In this document: in pieces, positions 1 through 5,665 of the stretch
Layout of the letters: each line of letters begins with the position of its first letter
Position numbering within the stretch: the stretch's first letter is position 1
DNA from: Streptomyces sp.
Lineage (GTDB): Bacteria; Actinomycetota; Actinomycetes; Streptomycetales; Streptomycetaceae
DNA: 8,851 nucleotides
Direction: 5' to 3'
Assembly: GCA_003519485.1 (NCBI GenBank)
Contig: DOWQ01000538.1
Span: forward strand, 1,441-10,291
Made by a program: the position numbers and the translations under genes
Notes under the pieces: generated by a model
Told to the model about the DNA's origin: nothing
What the model saw: the letters and a program-made list of their open reading frames with translations, nothing else
Databases searched by the model: none

Positions 1-620
1 ACGACGAGGTCGTGCACGGCAAGCAGGCGCTGGTCTCGAAGATGCCCGGCGACTGGTGGCAGCGGCGCGCCAACCACCGCGCGTATCTCGGCTTCATGTG
101 GGCGCATCCGGGCAAGCAACTGCTTTTCATGGGGCAGGAGTTCGCCCAGGGGGCGGAGTGGTCGGAGGCACACGGGCCGGAGTGGTGGCTGACGGACGAC
201 ACGTACGTCGCGGCGGGCGACCACCGGGGCGTGCGCGACCTCGTCCGGGACCTCAACCACGTCTACGCCGCCGAGCCGGCCCTCTGGGAGCGGGACACCG
301 ACCCGTCCGGCTTCACCTGGGTCGACGGCGACGCGGCGGAGGACAACGTCTTCGCCTTCCTCCGGCACGACGCCGACGGCTCACCGCTGCTGTCCGTCAG
401 CAACTTCTCGCCGGTCGTGCGCCACGGCTACCGCATCGGCGTGCCCGGCGAGCACACCGGCTGGCGGGAGATCCTCAACACCGACGCCGCGGACTACGGC
501 GGCAGCGGCATCGCCAACCAGGACCCGGTCAAAACCGAGGCCACCGCCTGGCACGGCCGCCGCTCCAGCATCCTGGCGACCCTGCCGCCCCTGGCCACGG
601 TCTGGCTCCGGCCGGCCTGA
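1..620 (+). CDS. glgB: 1,4-alpha-glucan (glycogen) branching enzyme GlgB, C-terminal part
   Basis: This is the 3' end of a gene that begins before the window, read in the frame starting at base 3; about 205 residues are visible. GlgB is a cytoplasmic GH13 enzyme that cuts alpha-1,4-glucan chains and re-attaches them as alpha-1,6 branches in glycogen. The first complete codons read DEVVHGK, the end of the family's HDEVVHGK block. By family knowledge its Asp is the third catalytic carboxylate, so the nucleophile and acid/base residues lie outside the window. Next come KMPGDWWQ, the LLFMGQEFAQG..EW block and WWLTDD, all typical of branching enzymes. The last 100 or so residues (from about DNVFAFLRHD to VWLRPA) are the all-beta C-terminal domain, with the expected NFSP and GWREILNTD segments. 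The frame is intact to TGA at 618-620. A strong hairpin follows 26 bases later. Confidence 0.95.
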   Translation, partial: DEVVHGKQALVSKMPGDWWQRRANHRAYLGFMWAHPGKQLLFMGQEFAQGAEWSEAHGPEWWLTDDTYVAAGDHRGVRDLVRDLNHVYAAEPALWERDTDPSGFTWVDGDAAEDNVFAFLRHDADGSPLLSVSNFSPVVRHGYRIGVPGEHTGWREILNTDAADYGGSGIANQDPVKTEATAWHGRRSSILATLPPLATVWLRPA

Positions 621-645
621 CCCCGCCGCCCGGCCGCACCGCGAT

Positions 646-685
646 CGCCGGGGCCCGTGCAGGTGAGCCTGTACGGGCCCCGGCG
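646..685. terminator. Strong hairpin between convergent glgB and vapC
   Basis: Bases 646-663 pair with 668-685, giving an 18-bp stem with a single G-T wobble (659/672) and a TGAG tetraloop. The outer arm reads CGCCGGGGCCCGT and returns as ACGGGCCCCGGCG. It lies 25 bases after the glgB stop and 23 bases from the stop of the toxin gene on the other strand. It is therefore placed to end transcription from both sides. There is no U-tract on either side, as is common for actinobacterial terminators. Its role is inferred from stem strength and position. Confidence 0.85.
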
Positions 686-708
686 GACGTCCGGCCCCGG
701 GTGCCCGG

Positions 709-1143
709 TCAACCGTCGTCGGGCAGCAACCGGAAGGACGTGTGCCGGGTAAGGGGACGCATCGCGCGGAAGTCCCGTCGGTCCAGCGTCAGTACGACAT
801 CGGTACGGAACTCCGAGGCCAGCACGACGTTGACCGCGTCGGCGAGATCCAGGTCAAGTCCCCCGTACCGGCTCTGGACCGCACGGGCCGCGTCCAGGAT
901 CTCCCCGGTGACTTCCGGAACCAGGAACCGCAGGCTGCGGACCTGTCCGAGAAGGAAGCCGATGACCTTTGTTCTGGCCGGGGACCCGAAGCGGGCCTTG
1001 GCCAAGTGGTCGACCTCCGCGAGGACCAGCGGGGACATGACCACGGTTCCGGCCTCGCCCAGCGCCACCCGGCAGTCGGTCGACTCAGTCGCGTTCCGGT
1101 CGAAGGCGGCGATGATTCCAGAGGTGTCCGCAACTACGATCAC
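709..1143 (-). CDS. vapC: PIN-domain ribonuclease toxin, VapC type
   Basis: This 144-residue protein has the size and motif order of a PIN-domain toxin. VapC toxins are Mg2+-dependent endoribonucleases that cut tRNA, rRNA or other RNA and arrest growth unless bound by the partner antitoxin. The acidic active-site residues are visible: D6 in the N-terminal VVADTSG strand, E43 in SPLVLAEVDHL, D102 in LDLADAVNVVLA (D97 and D99 are close by) and D121 in VLTLDRRDFR. The N-terminal pattern (hydrophobic strand, then DTSGIIAAFD) is typical of the fold. The start is GTG at 1143, inside a GTGA overlap with the antitoxin stop, which points to translational coupling. All expected acidic residues are present, so it is probably active. 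The RNA target cannot be told from sequence. A stand-alone PIN nuclease is the alternative, but the paired antitoxin gene makes that unlikely. Confidence 0.88.
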   Translation of the reverse strand: MIVVADTSGIIAAFDRNATESTDCRVALGEAGTVVMSPLVLAEVDHLAKARFGSPARTKVIGFLLGQVRSLRFLVPEVTGEILDAARAVQSRYGGLDLDLADAVNVVLASEFRTDVVLTLDRRDFRAMRPLTRHTSFRLLPDDG

Positions 1144-1379
1144 CGGGGAGCCGAACCGTCTGCGACGGCCCGGGTGACGTCCTCGCCGGCGACCGGCTCA
1201 CCGCTGCCGTCGAACGTCGGCCAGTCCAGCGGTTCGTCCCACACCCGGTTCGCCATGGCCGCGAGGTGGATGCCCTCGCGGATGATTTCCGCTTCCGAGA
1301 TATTGCGGCGTCGGGCCGCTTCCTTGATCAGCGCGAGGTCCTCGGGGTCCGCGTAGACATTCGTCCGCTTCATAGACAT
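1140..1379 (-). CDS. vapB: Ribbon-helix-helix antitoxin of the VapC-type module
   Basis: This is a 79-residue protein. Residues 4-10 (KRTNVYA) form the DNA-contacting beta strand of a CopG/Arc-like ribbon-helix-helix. Two helices follow, about residues 12-26 (PEDLALIKEAARRRN) and 28-43 (ISEAEIIREGIHLAAM). The tail after about residue 45 (VWDEPLDWPTF, then a Gly/Glu-rich stretch) is the kind of extended segment that antitoxins wrap around a PIN toxin. Members of this family neutralise the toxin and, alone or with it, repress their own operon. The gene comes first in the operon and ends in a GTGA overlap with the toxin start. The chosen ATG at 1379 has no Shine-Dalgarno sequence but lies 6 bases after a -10-like box, which suggests a leaderless start. 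An in-frame ATG two codons later (1373) is the alternative. The pairing is confident; the vapB name rests on that pairing. Confidence 0.85.
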   Translation of the reverse strand: MSMKRTNVYADPEDLALIKEAARRRNISEAEIIREGIHLAAMANRVWDEPLDWPTFDGSGEPVAGEDVTRAVADGSAPR

Positions 1380-1401
1380 GTACCAACACTAGCACATGTA
1401 C
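1376..1401 (-). promoter_or_regulatory. Toxin-antitoxin promoter with paired operator-like repeats
   Basis: Read on the minus strand, TAGTGT (1391-1386) fits the actinobacterial -10 pattern TANNNT. It is followed by six bases, TGGTAC, and then the antitoxin ATG at 1379-1377. A transcript starting about 6-7 bases after the -10 box would begin at or next to the ATG, and there is no purine-rich ribosome-binding site. Two identical copies of GTACATGT (plus-strand ACATGTAC at 1376-1383 and 1394-1401) flank the -10 box, 18 bases apart start to start. The inner copy contains the start codon. Each copy holds the palindrome ACATGT. This is a fitting operator layout for a ribbon-helix-helix repressor, but binding is inferred. 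No convincing -35 box was found. Confidence 0.6.
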
Positions 1402-1428
1402 TACATCGACCCCCGGCGGGCAAAGGGC

Positions 1429-1470
1429 GGCGCCCCTCCGGCGGTCGGGGGAAACCGTCGGAGGGGCGCC
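1429..1470. terminator. Long perfect hairpin after dctA
   Basis: Bases 1429-1445 pair with 1454-1470, a 17-bp stem with one G-T wobble (1441/1458) and an 8-base loop (CGGGGGAA). The outer arm is GGCGCCCCTCCG and returns as CGGAGGGGCGCC. It begins 26 bases downstream of the dctA stop and lies about 50 bases upstream of the antitoxin start on the same strand. It would end dctA transcription and shield the toxin-antitoxin promoter from read-through. Only a short TTT follows it on the minus strand, so it is a U-poor terminator if it is one. Confidence 0.82.
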
Positions 1471-1496
1471 TGGAGGATGGTCCTTGCCGGCCGGGG

Positions 1497-2894
1497 TCAG
1501 ACCCCGACCTTCTCCTTGGTGCCGCCGTCGGCCGGACCGGCCGGGACGTCGGCCTCGACCGCCGGCTCCCCGGCCGGCTCACCGTGGCCGTCGACGACCG
1601 TGCTCTCGTCGAAGGGGATCCGGCCGGCCAGGACGTCGTCCACCCGGACCTTGTCGATCTCCTTCGTCCAGGTGCCGACGAGAACCGTGGCGACCATGTT
1701 GCCCGCGAAGTTGGTGAGGGCGCGGGCCTCACTCATGAAGCGGTCGATGCCGACGATGAGGCCGACGCCGTCGACCAGTTCCGGCCGGTGCGACTGCAGA
1801 CCGCCCGCGAGGGTGGCCAGCCCCGCGCCGGTGACGCCCGCCGCGCCCTTCGACGCGATGACCATGAAGAGGAGCAGCGAGATCTGCTGGCCGATGGAGA
1901 GCGGGTCGCCCATGGCCTCGGCGATGAACAGCGAGGCCATCGTCAGATAGATCGCGGTGCCGTCGAGGTTGAAGGAGTAGCCGGTCGGGATGGTGATGCC
2001 GACGACCGGCTTGCTGACGCCCAGGTGCTCCATCTTCGCGATCGAGCGCGGCAGCGCCGTCTCGGAGGAGGAGGTGGAGAGGATCAGCAGGAACTCCCGG
2101 CCGAGGTACTTCAGCAGCGAGAAGATGTTCACGCCCGCGACCAGCCGCAGCAGGGTGCCGAGCACGACGAACACGAACAGCACACAGGTGACGTAGAAGC
2201 CGATCATGATGACGGCGAGCGACTTGAGCGCGTCCAGCCCGGTCTCGCCGACGACCGCCGCGATCGCGCCGAAGGCGCCGACCGGCGCGGCCCACATGAT
2301 CATGGCCAGCACCTTGAAGACCAGCCGCTGGATGTGGCCGATGCCGCGCAGGACCGGCTCGCCGGCCGTACCCATCGCCTGCAGCGCGAACCCGACGAGC
2401 AGGGCGACCAGCAGGGTCTGGAGGACCTCGCCCTCGGTGAAGGCGGAGACCAGGGTGGTCGGGATGATGCCGACCAGGAATTCCACGGTGGTCTCGGCCT
2501 CTCCCCCCGCCTGTGCGGCGCCGGTGCTCGCCGCGGCCTCGGTCAGGTTGAGGTCGACGGCCGGCAGCAGGTTGGCGACGACGATGCCGATGGCGAGCGC
2601 GACGGTCGACATGACCATGAAGTAACCGAGCGCGAGCCCGCCCACGGCGCCGACCTTTGCGGCCTTGCGGACCGAGCCGACGCCCAGCACGATCGTGCAG
2701 AAGATGATCGGCGAGATCATCATCTTGATGAGGTTGACGAAGCCGGTGCCGAGGGGCTTGAGCTCGGTGGCCACGCCGGGTGCCACGAACCCCACGAGGA
2801 TGCCCGCGAGTACCGCGCCGATCACGGCGATGTAGAGGTAATGGGTCTTGTCCCGCTTGGTTCGACCGCTCTCCGGCGGGGTCTGCACAGCCAT
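1497..2894 (-). CDS. dctA: DctA-type dicarboxylate/cation symporter
   Basis: This 465-residue membrane protein belongs to the dicarboxylate/amino acid:cation symporter family. Family members import succinate, fumarate, malate or aspartate/glutamate with Na+ or H+. The signature blocks are in place: the serine-rich re-entrant loop STSSSETALP at 273-282; TIPTGYSFNLDGTAIYLTMA at 301-320 with the NLDGT substrate/cation motif at 309-313; and DRFMSEARALTNFAGN from 384, which by family knowledge holds the substrate-binding Arg and Asn. IPTGYSFNLDGT and the GIDRFMSEARALTN block resemble DctA more than glutamate carriers, which favours C4-dicarboxylates. Hydrophobic segments run from about residue 19 to 407. 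After that comes a soluble acidic, Pro/Gly-rich tail of nearly 60 residues, longer than in enteric DctA. The ATG at 2894 is preceded by AGGAGG at a 7-base distance. The gene is divergent from a DcuS-type sensor kinase, which supports acid-induced expression. The exact substrate is inferred. Confidence 0.93.
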   Translation of the reverse strand: MAVQTPPESGRTKRDKTHYLYIAVIGAVLAGILVGFVAPGVATELKPLGTGFVNLIKMMISPIIFCTIVLGVGSVRKAAKVGAVGGLALGYFMVMSTVALAIGIVVANLLPAVDLNLTEAAASTGAAQAGGEAETTVEFLVGIIPTTLVSAFTEGEVLQTLLVALLVGFALQAMGTAGEPVLRGIGHIQRLVFKVLAMIMWAAPVGAFGAIAAVVGETGLDALKSLAVIMIGFYVTCVLFVFVVLGTLLRLVAGVNIFSLLKYLGREFLLILSTSSSETALPRSIAKMEHLGVSKPVVGITIPTGYSFNLDGTAIYLTMASLFIAEAMGDPLSIGQQISLLLFMVIASKGAAGVTGAGLATLAGGLQSHRPELVDGVGLIVGIDRFMSEARALTNFAGNMVATVLVGTWTKEIDKVRVDDVLAGRIPFDESTVVDGHGEPAGEPAVEADVPAGPADGGTKEKVGV

Positions 2895-3083
2895 CGGCCG
2901 GCCTCCTAGTCCTGCGTCCTGATCCAGCGTTCCGGCACCCGCGAATGGCGTGCCGTACGTGCGGCTCACGTCCTGGACGATCCTGGCGAATATCCACCAC
3001 CGGGTTACCGGGGTCACCCTTGTGTTCATTTCGTTCACGGACTGTTTTCGGCCATCCGGGAACCGCCAGGCAGACTGGACAGC
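2895..3083. promoter_or_regulatory. Divergent control region between dctA and the sensor kinase
   Basis: These 189 bases separate the two divergent starts and should hold both promoters and the target sites of the response regulator. The region contains one of the least GC-rich stretches of the window (about 3019-3050). There the pentamer GTTCA occurs twice, at 3024-3028 and 3033-3037, nine bases apart, so about one helical turn. A weak minus-strand candidate promoter for dctA is GTGACC-N17-GATATT, with its -10 near 2984-2989. A weak plus-strand candidate is TTGTGT (3020-3025)-N17-TGTTTT (3043-3048). The sensor ATG at 3084 has no clear Shine-Dalgarno sequence. None of these boxes is strong enough to call with confidence. 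Confidence 0.4.
2902..2907 (-). promoter_or_regulatory. dctA ribosome-binding site
   Basis: Plus-strand CCTCCT reads AGGAGG on the minus strand, seven bases before the ATG at 2894. This fixes the dctA start. The same frame stays open far upstream through the sensor gene on the other strand, but none of that extension resembles a transporter. Confidence 0.9.
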
Positions 3084-4724
3084 ATGCGTGTACCCCGCCC
3101 CCGTAGCCTGGCCGGCCAGCTCTTCGCCATGCAGGTCGTGCTGGTCGCCGTCGTCGTGGTCGGCTGCGCGGTGTTCACCTACCTGGCGGACCGGGGACAG
3201 GCCACGGACTCGGCCCGGCTCCAGGCCATGGCCACGGCGCGGACGATCGCCGACTCTCCGTCCGTGGCCGAGGCGATCCGCAGCGACGACCCGACAGCCG
3301 TGCTCCAGCCGTACGCCGAGCGGGTCCGGCACGACACCGGCGTCACCTTCATCACGATCATGGATCCGGACCGGATCCGCTGGACGCACCCGGAGCCGGA
3401 CCGGATCGGCGAGGAGTTCCTGGGCCACACGGCCCCGGCCCTGGCGGGCGGCACCTTCTCCGAGACGTACACCGGCACGCTCGGGCCCTCGGTGCGGGTG
3501 GTGACGCCGGTGTGGGACGGCGACCGGATCGTGGGGCTGGTCAGCGCCGGCATCACGGTCGAGACGATCAGTGCCCAGGTACACCGGCAGATGGCCGTGC
3601 CGGCCGCGGTCGCGCTCGCGGCGCTGCTGCTGGGCGGCCTCGGCACCTATGTGGTCAACGCGCGGCTGCGCCGCCACACTCATGGCATGAACGCGGCCGA
3701 GCTGAGCCGGGTGCACGACTACCACGAGGCCGCCCTGCGCGCGGTCCGCGAGGGGCTACTGATGCTGGACGGCAAGCGGCGGATCGCGCTGGTCAACGAC
3801 GGCGGCCGGGAGCTGCTCGGGCTGGGCCGTGACGCGGTCGGCCGGTACGTCGACGAGCTGGGCCTGCCCGCCCCGCTGACCGGCGCGCTGCTGGCCACCG
3901 AGCCGCGCGTCGACGAGGTGCACCTGACCGCCGAGCGAATCGTGGTGGTGAACACCTCCCCGGTCTCCGGCGGCGAGCAGCGCGGCACGGTGGTCACCCT
4001 CCGCGACCATACGGAGCTCCAGTCGCTCTCCGGCGAGCTGGACTCGGTGCGCGGCTTCGCCGAGGCGCTGCGCTCGCAGGCGCACGAGGCGGCGAACCGG
4101 CTGCACACCGTGGTGTCGCTGATCGAGCTGGGCCGGGCGGACGAGGCGGTGGAGTTCGCCACCGCCGAGCTGGAGCTGGCGCAGGCCCTGACCGACCAGG
4201 TGGTCGCGGCGGTCGGCGAGCCGGTGCTGGCGGCCCTGCTGCTCGGCAAGGCGGCGCAGACGAACGAGCGCGGGGTGGAATTCGTACTGACCCGGGACAG
4301 CCGGATCGACGACGGCGTGCTGCCGGACTCCCTGCCGGCCCGGGACCTGGTGACGGTGCTCGGCAATCTGATCGACAACGCGGTGGACGCGGTCGCCGGG
4401 GAGGGCTCCGGCTCGGAGTGGTCGCACGACGCGCGCCCCCGGGTCACGGTCACCGCGCGGGCCACGGACGAGGAGCTGCTGCTACGGGTCCACGACACGG
4501 GCCCGGGTATCGAAGCGGACGCGGCGGACGAGATGTTCGAGCGCGGCTGGACGACGAAGACGCCCCGGCCGGGTGCCGGGGCGGGCCCGGGGCGCGGGCT
4601 CGGCCTCGCGCTGGTCCGGCAGGCGGTGCGCCGCAACGGCGGGACCGTGGCCGGGGCCACGGCGGAGAGCGGCGGCGCGGAGTTCACCGTACGGCTGCCG
4701 CTGGGCGTGCAGGTGGCGTCGTGA
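3084..4724 (+). CDS. DcuS/CitA-type membrane sensor histidine kinase
   Basis: This 546-residue kinase has the layout of the citrate/C4-dicarboxylate sensor family. A transmembrane helix at about 14-33 leads to an extracytoplasmic Cache/PAS-like sensor domain at about 36-168, containing VTFITIMDPDRIRWTHP and the RVVTPVWDGDRIVGLVSAGI end typical of these sensors. A second membrane helix (about 171-191) follows, then a cytoplasmic PAS domain (about 215-310). The phospho-acceptor is expected to be H334 in RSQAHEAANRLH, the family's atypical H-box. The ATPase domain has the N-box NLIDNAVDA (428-436), DTGPGI (471-476) and GRGLGLAL (503-510). It would phosphorylate the regulator encoded immediately after it, with which it shares a GTGA overlap. 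Its position divergent from dctA suggests it senses the acid that DctA imports, but ligand identity (succinate, fumarate, malate or citrate) cannot be read from sequence. The start is the ATG at 3084; ribosome-binding evidence is weak. Confidence 0.92.
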   Translation: MRVPRPRSLAGQLFAMQVVLVAVVVVGCAVFTYLADRGQATDSARLQAMATARTIADSPSVAEAIRSDDPTAVLQPYAERVRHDTGVTFITIMDPDRIRWTHPEPDRIGEEFLGHTAPALAGGTFSETYTGTLGPSVRVVTPVWDGDRIVGLVSAGITVETISAQVHRQMAVPAAVALAALLLGGLGTYVVNARLRRHTHGMNAAELSRVHDYHEAALRAVREGLLMLDGKRRIALVNDGGRELLGLGRDAVGRYVDELGLPAPLTGALLATEPRVDEVHLTAERIVVVNTSPVSGGEQRGTVVTLRDHTELQSLSGELDSVRGFAEALRSQAHEAANRLHTVVSLIELGRADEAVEFATAELELAQALTDQVVAAVGEPVLAALLLGKAAQTNERGVEFVLTRDSRIDDGVLPDSLPARDLVTVLGNLIDNAVDAVAGEGSGSEWSHDARPRVTVTARATDEELLLRVHDTGPGIEADAADEMFERGWTTKTPRPGAGAGPGRGLGLALVRQAVRRNGGTVAGATAESGGAEFTVRLPLGVQVAS

Positions 4725-5410
4725 CCGGGCGGGCGCCCATCCGGGTGCTGGTCGTGGAGGACGACCCGGTGGCGGCGGACGCACACGCGCTGTACGTGGA
4801 GCGGGTGCCCGGCTTCACGGTGGCGGGCACCGTGCACTCCGGGAGCGCGGCGCGGCGGCATCTGGACCGTGACCCGGTGGATCTGCTGCTGCTCGATCTG
4901 TATCTGCCGGACGGCCACGGCCTGGGCCTGCTGCGGTCGCTGCGGGCCGCGGGCCGTACGGCGGACGTGATCGCGGTGACCTCGGCGCGGGATCTGGAGC
5001 TGGTCCGCGAGGGAGTCTCGCTCGGGGTGGTGCAGTACGTGCTGAAGCCGTTCGCCTTCGCGACGCTCCGGGACCGGCTCGTGCGGTACGCCGATTTTCG
5101 CGCGTCGGCGGGCGAGGCCAGCGGACAGGAGGAGGTGGACCGGGCCCTGTCGGCGCTGCGCGCTCCGCAGCCGGCGGCGCTGCCGAAGGGGCTGAGCGGG
5201 CCGACGTTGGAGGCGGTGACCGTGGCCCTCCGCGCGTCGGGCGGGACGGGGCTGACGGCACAGGCGGCGGGCGAGGCGGTCGGCATCTCCCGCATCACGG
5301 CGCGCCGCTATCTGGAGCACCTGGTGGACGCGCAACGGGTGGAACGGCGGCCGCAGTACGGGCAGGTGGGGCGCCCGGAGCTGTGCTACCGCTGGCTGGG
5401 TGCGCGCTGA
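4721..5410 (+). CDS. DcuR/CitB-type response regulator
   Basis: This 229-residue transcription factor is the partner of the kinase before it. Residues 7-125 are a receiver domain with the acidic pair E13/D14 after IRVLVVEDD, phospho-acceptor D59 in LLLLDLYLPD, the switch residue T87 in AVTSA and K109 in VLKPF. A linker (about 128-160) leads to the C-terminal helix-turn-helix (about 176-210: GLTAQAAGEAVGISRITARRYLEHL within it) and the closing RRPQYGQVGRPELCYRW segment. These are typical of regulators that pair with DcuS/CitA kinases. GTG at 4721 overlaps the kinase stop as GTGA, with AGGTGG just upstream at 4711-4716, so translation is probably coupled. By analogy with dctA/DcuSR systems it should activate dctA. 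Binding in the 189-bp divergent region is the obvious prediction. Confidence 0.93.
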   Translation: MTGRAPIRVLVVEDDPVAADAHALYVERVPGFTVAGTVHSGSAARRHLDRDPVDLLLLDLYLPDGHGLGLLRSLRAAGRTADVIAVTSARDLELVREGVSLGVVQYVLKPFAFATLRDRLVRYADFRASAGEASGQEEVDRALSALRAPQPAALPKGLSGPTLEAVTVALRASGGTGLTAQAAGEAVGISRITARRYLEHLVDAQRVERRPQYGQVGRPELCYRWLGAR

Positions 5411-5652
5411 GCCGGCTTGTTCGAGCAGGCTGCCGGGCGGCCGGGGCGACCTGTCCCGACCGCCGAGGACCGGCCCGGACCACCCCCGGCCCGCGCCCCG
5501 CCTCGCCCGGACTGGATCGGCCCGGATCGGCCCGGATCGGCCCGGATCGGCACCAGCAGATCCTCCATCGGTCCGGGCGGGCCCCGGTCGGCGGTTCCCC
5601 CAAGTCCCCGCGTTGGCGGTACGCACCGTAGTCCCGCCGGTCCCCGGATCCG
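5411..5652. other. Non-coding gap between response regulator and HTH gene
   Basis: No convincing gene is seen here. An open frame from 5417 runs through the gap into the next gene, but it reads as low-complexity Pro/Arg/Gly sequence across a tandem repeat, so I do not extend the gene into it. No strong terminator hairpin follows the response regulator. The best local inverted repeat is short: CCGGG and CCCGG around a 5-base loop near 5573-5588. The right-hand end carries the candidate promoter of the HTH gene. Confidence 0.6.
5514..5550. repeat. 10-bp tandem repeat, 3.7 copies
   Basis: GGATCGGCCC is repeated exactly at 5514-5523, 5524-5533 and 5534-5543, followed by a partial GGATCGG at 5544-5550. 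The copies are identical and the period is close to one helical turn. The repeat lies about 100 bases upstream of the leaderless-type start of the HTH gene. It may be a slippage product or a set of phased protein-binding sites; the sequence does not decide between them. Confidence 0.9.
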
Positions 5653-5658
5653 TACGGT
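5653..5658 (+). promoter_or_regulatory. -10 box for leaderless HTH gene
   Basis: TACGGT fits the TANNNT -10 pattern and stands seven bases before the GTG at 5666, the spacing expected if the transcript begins at or next to the start codon. There is no Shine-Dalgarno sequence before either GTG at 5657 or GTG at 5666. No good -35 box is seen at 16-18 bases (nearest AGTCCC at 5630-5635). The box overlaps the palindrome CCGTACGG (5650-5657). Confidence 0.5.
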
Positions 5659-5665
5659 GTGCCCC

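Noticed and set aside
1266..2909. Plus-strand open frame of 547 codons opposite dctA
   Set aside because: The translation is dominated by Asp/Arg/Glu/His-rich low-complexity sequence. It is the antisense shadow of a well-conserved membrane transporter.
2932..2956. Inverted repeat CGGCAC-N11-GTGCCG in the divergent promoter
   Set aside because: The 6-bp arms do not extend, and similar GC-rich arms are common by chance. It is kept only as a remote candidate for regulator binding.
2895..3725. Upstream extension of the dctA reading frame into the kinase gene on the other strand
   Set aside because: The extension has no transporter features, crosses the promoter region and overlaps the sensor domain. 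The AGGAGG and ATG at 2894 give a normal DctA N-terminus.
5411..5440. Possible terminator after the response regulator around GGCTTGTTCGAGC
   Set aside because: Pairing is interrupted and only about three or four continuous base pairs form around the loop, too weak to call.
5573..5588. Inverted repeat CCGGG...CCCGG as a terminator or operator
   Set aside because: A 5-bp stem in DNA this GC-rich is expected by chance.
5417..5665. N-terminal extension of the HTH protein up to base 5417
   Set aside because: It would translate the 10-bp tandem repeat and a Pro/Arg/Gly-rich region with no ribosome-binding site, while a -10 box stands directly before GTG 5666.
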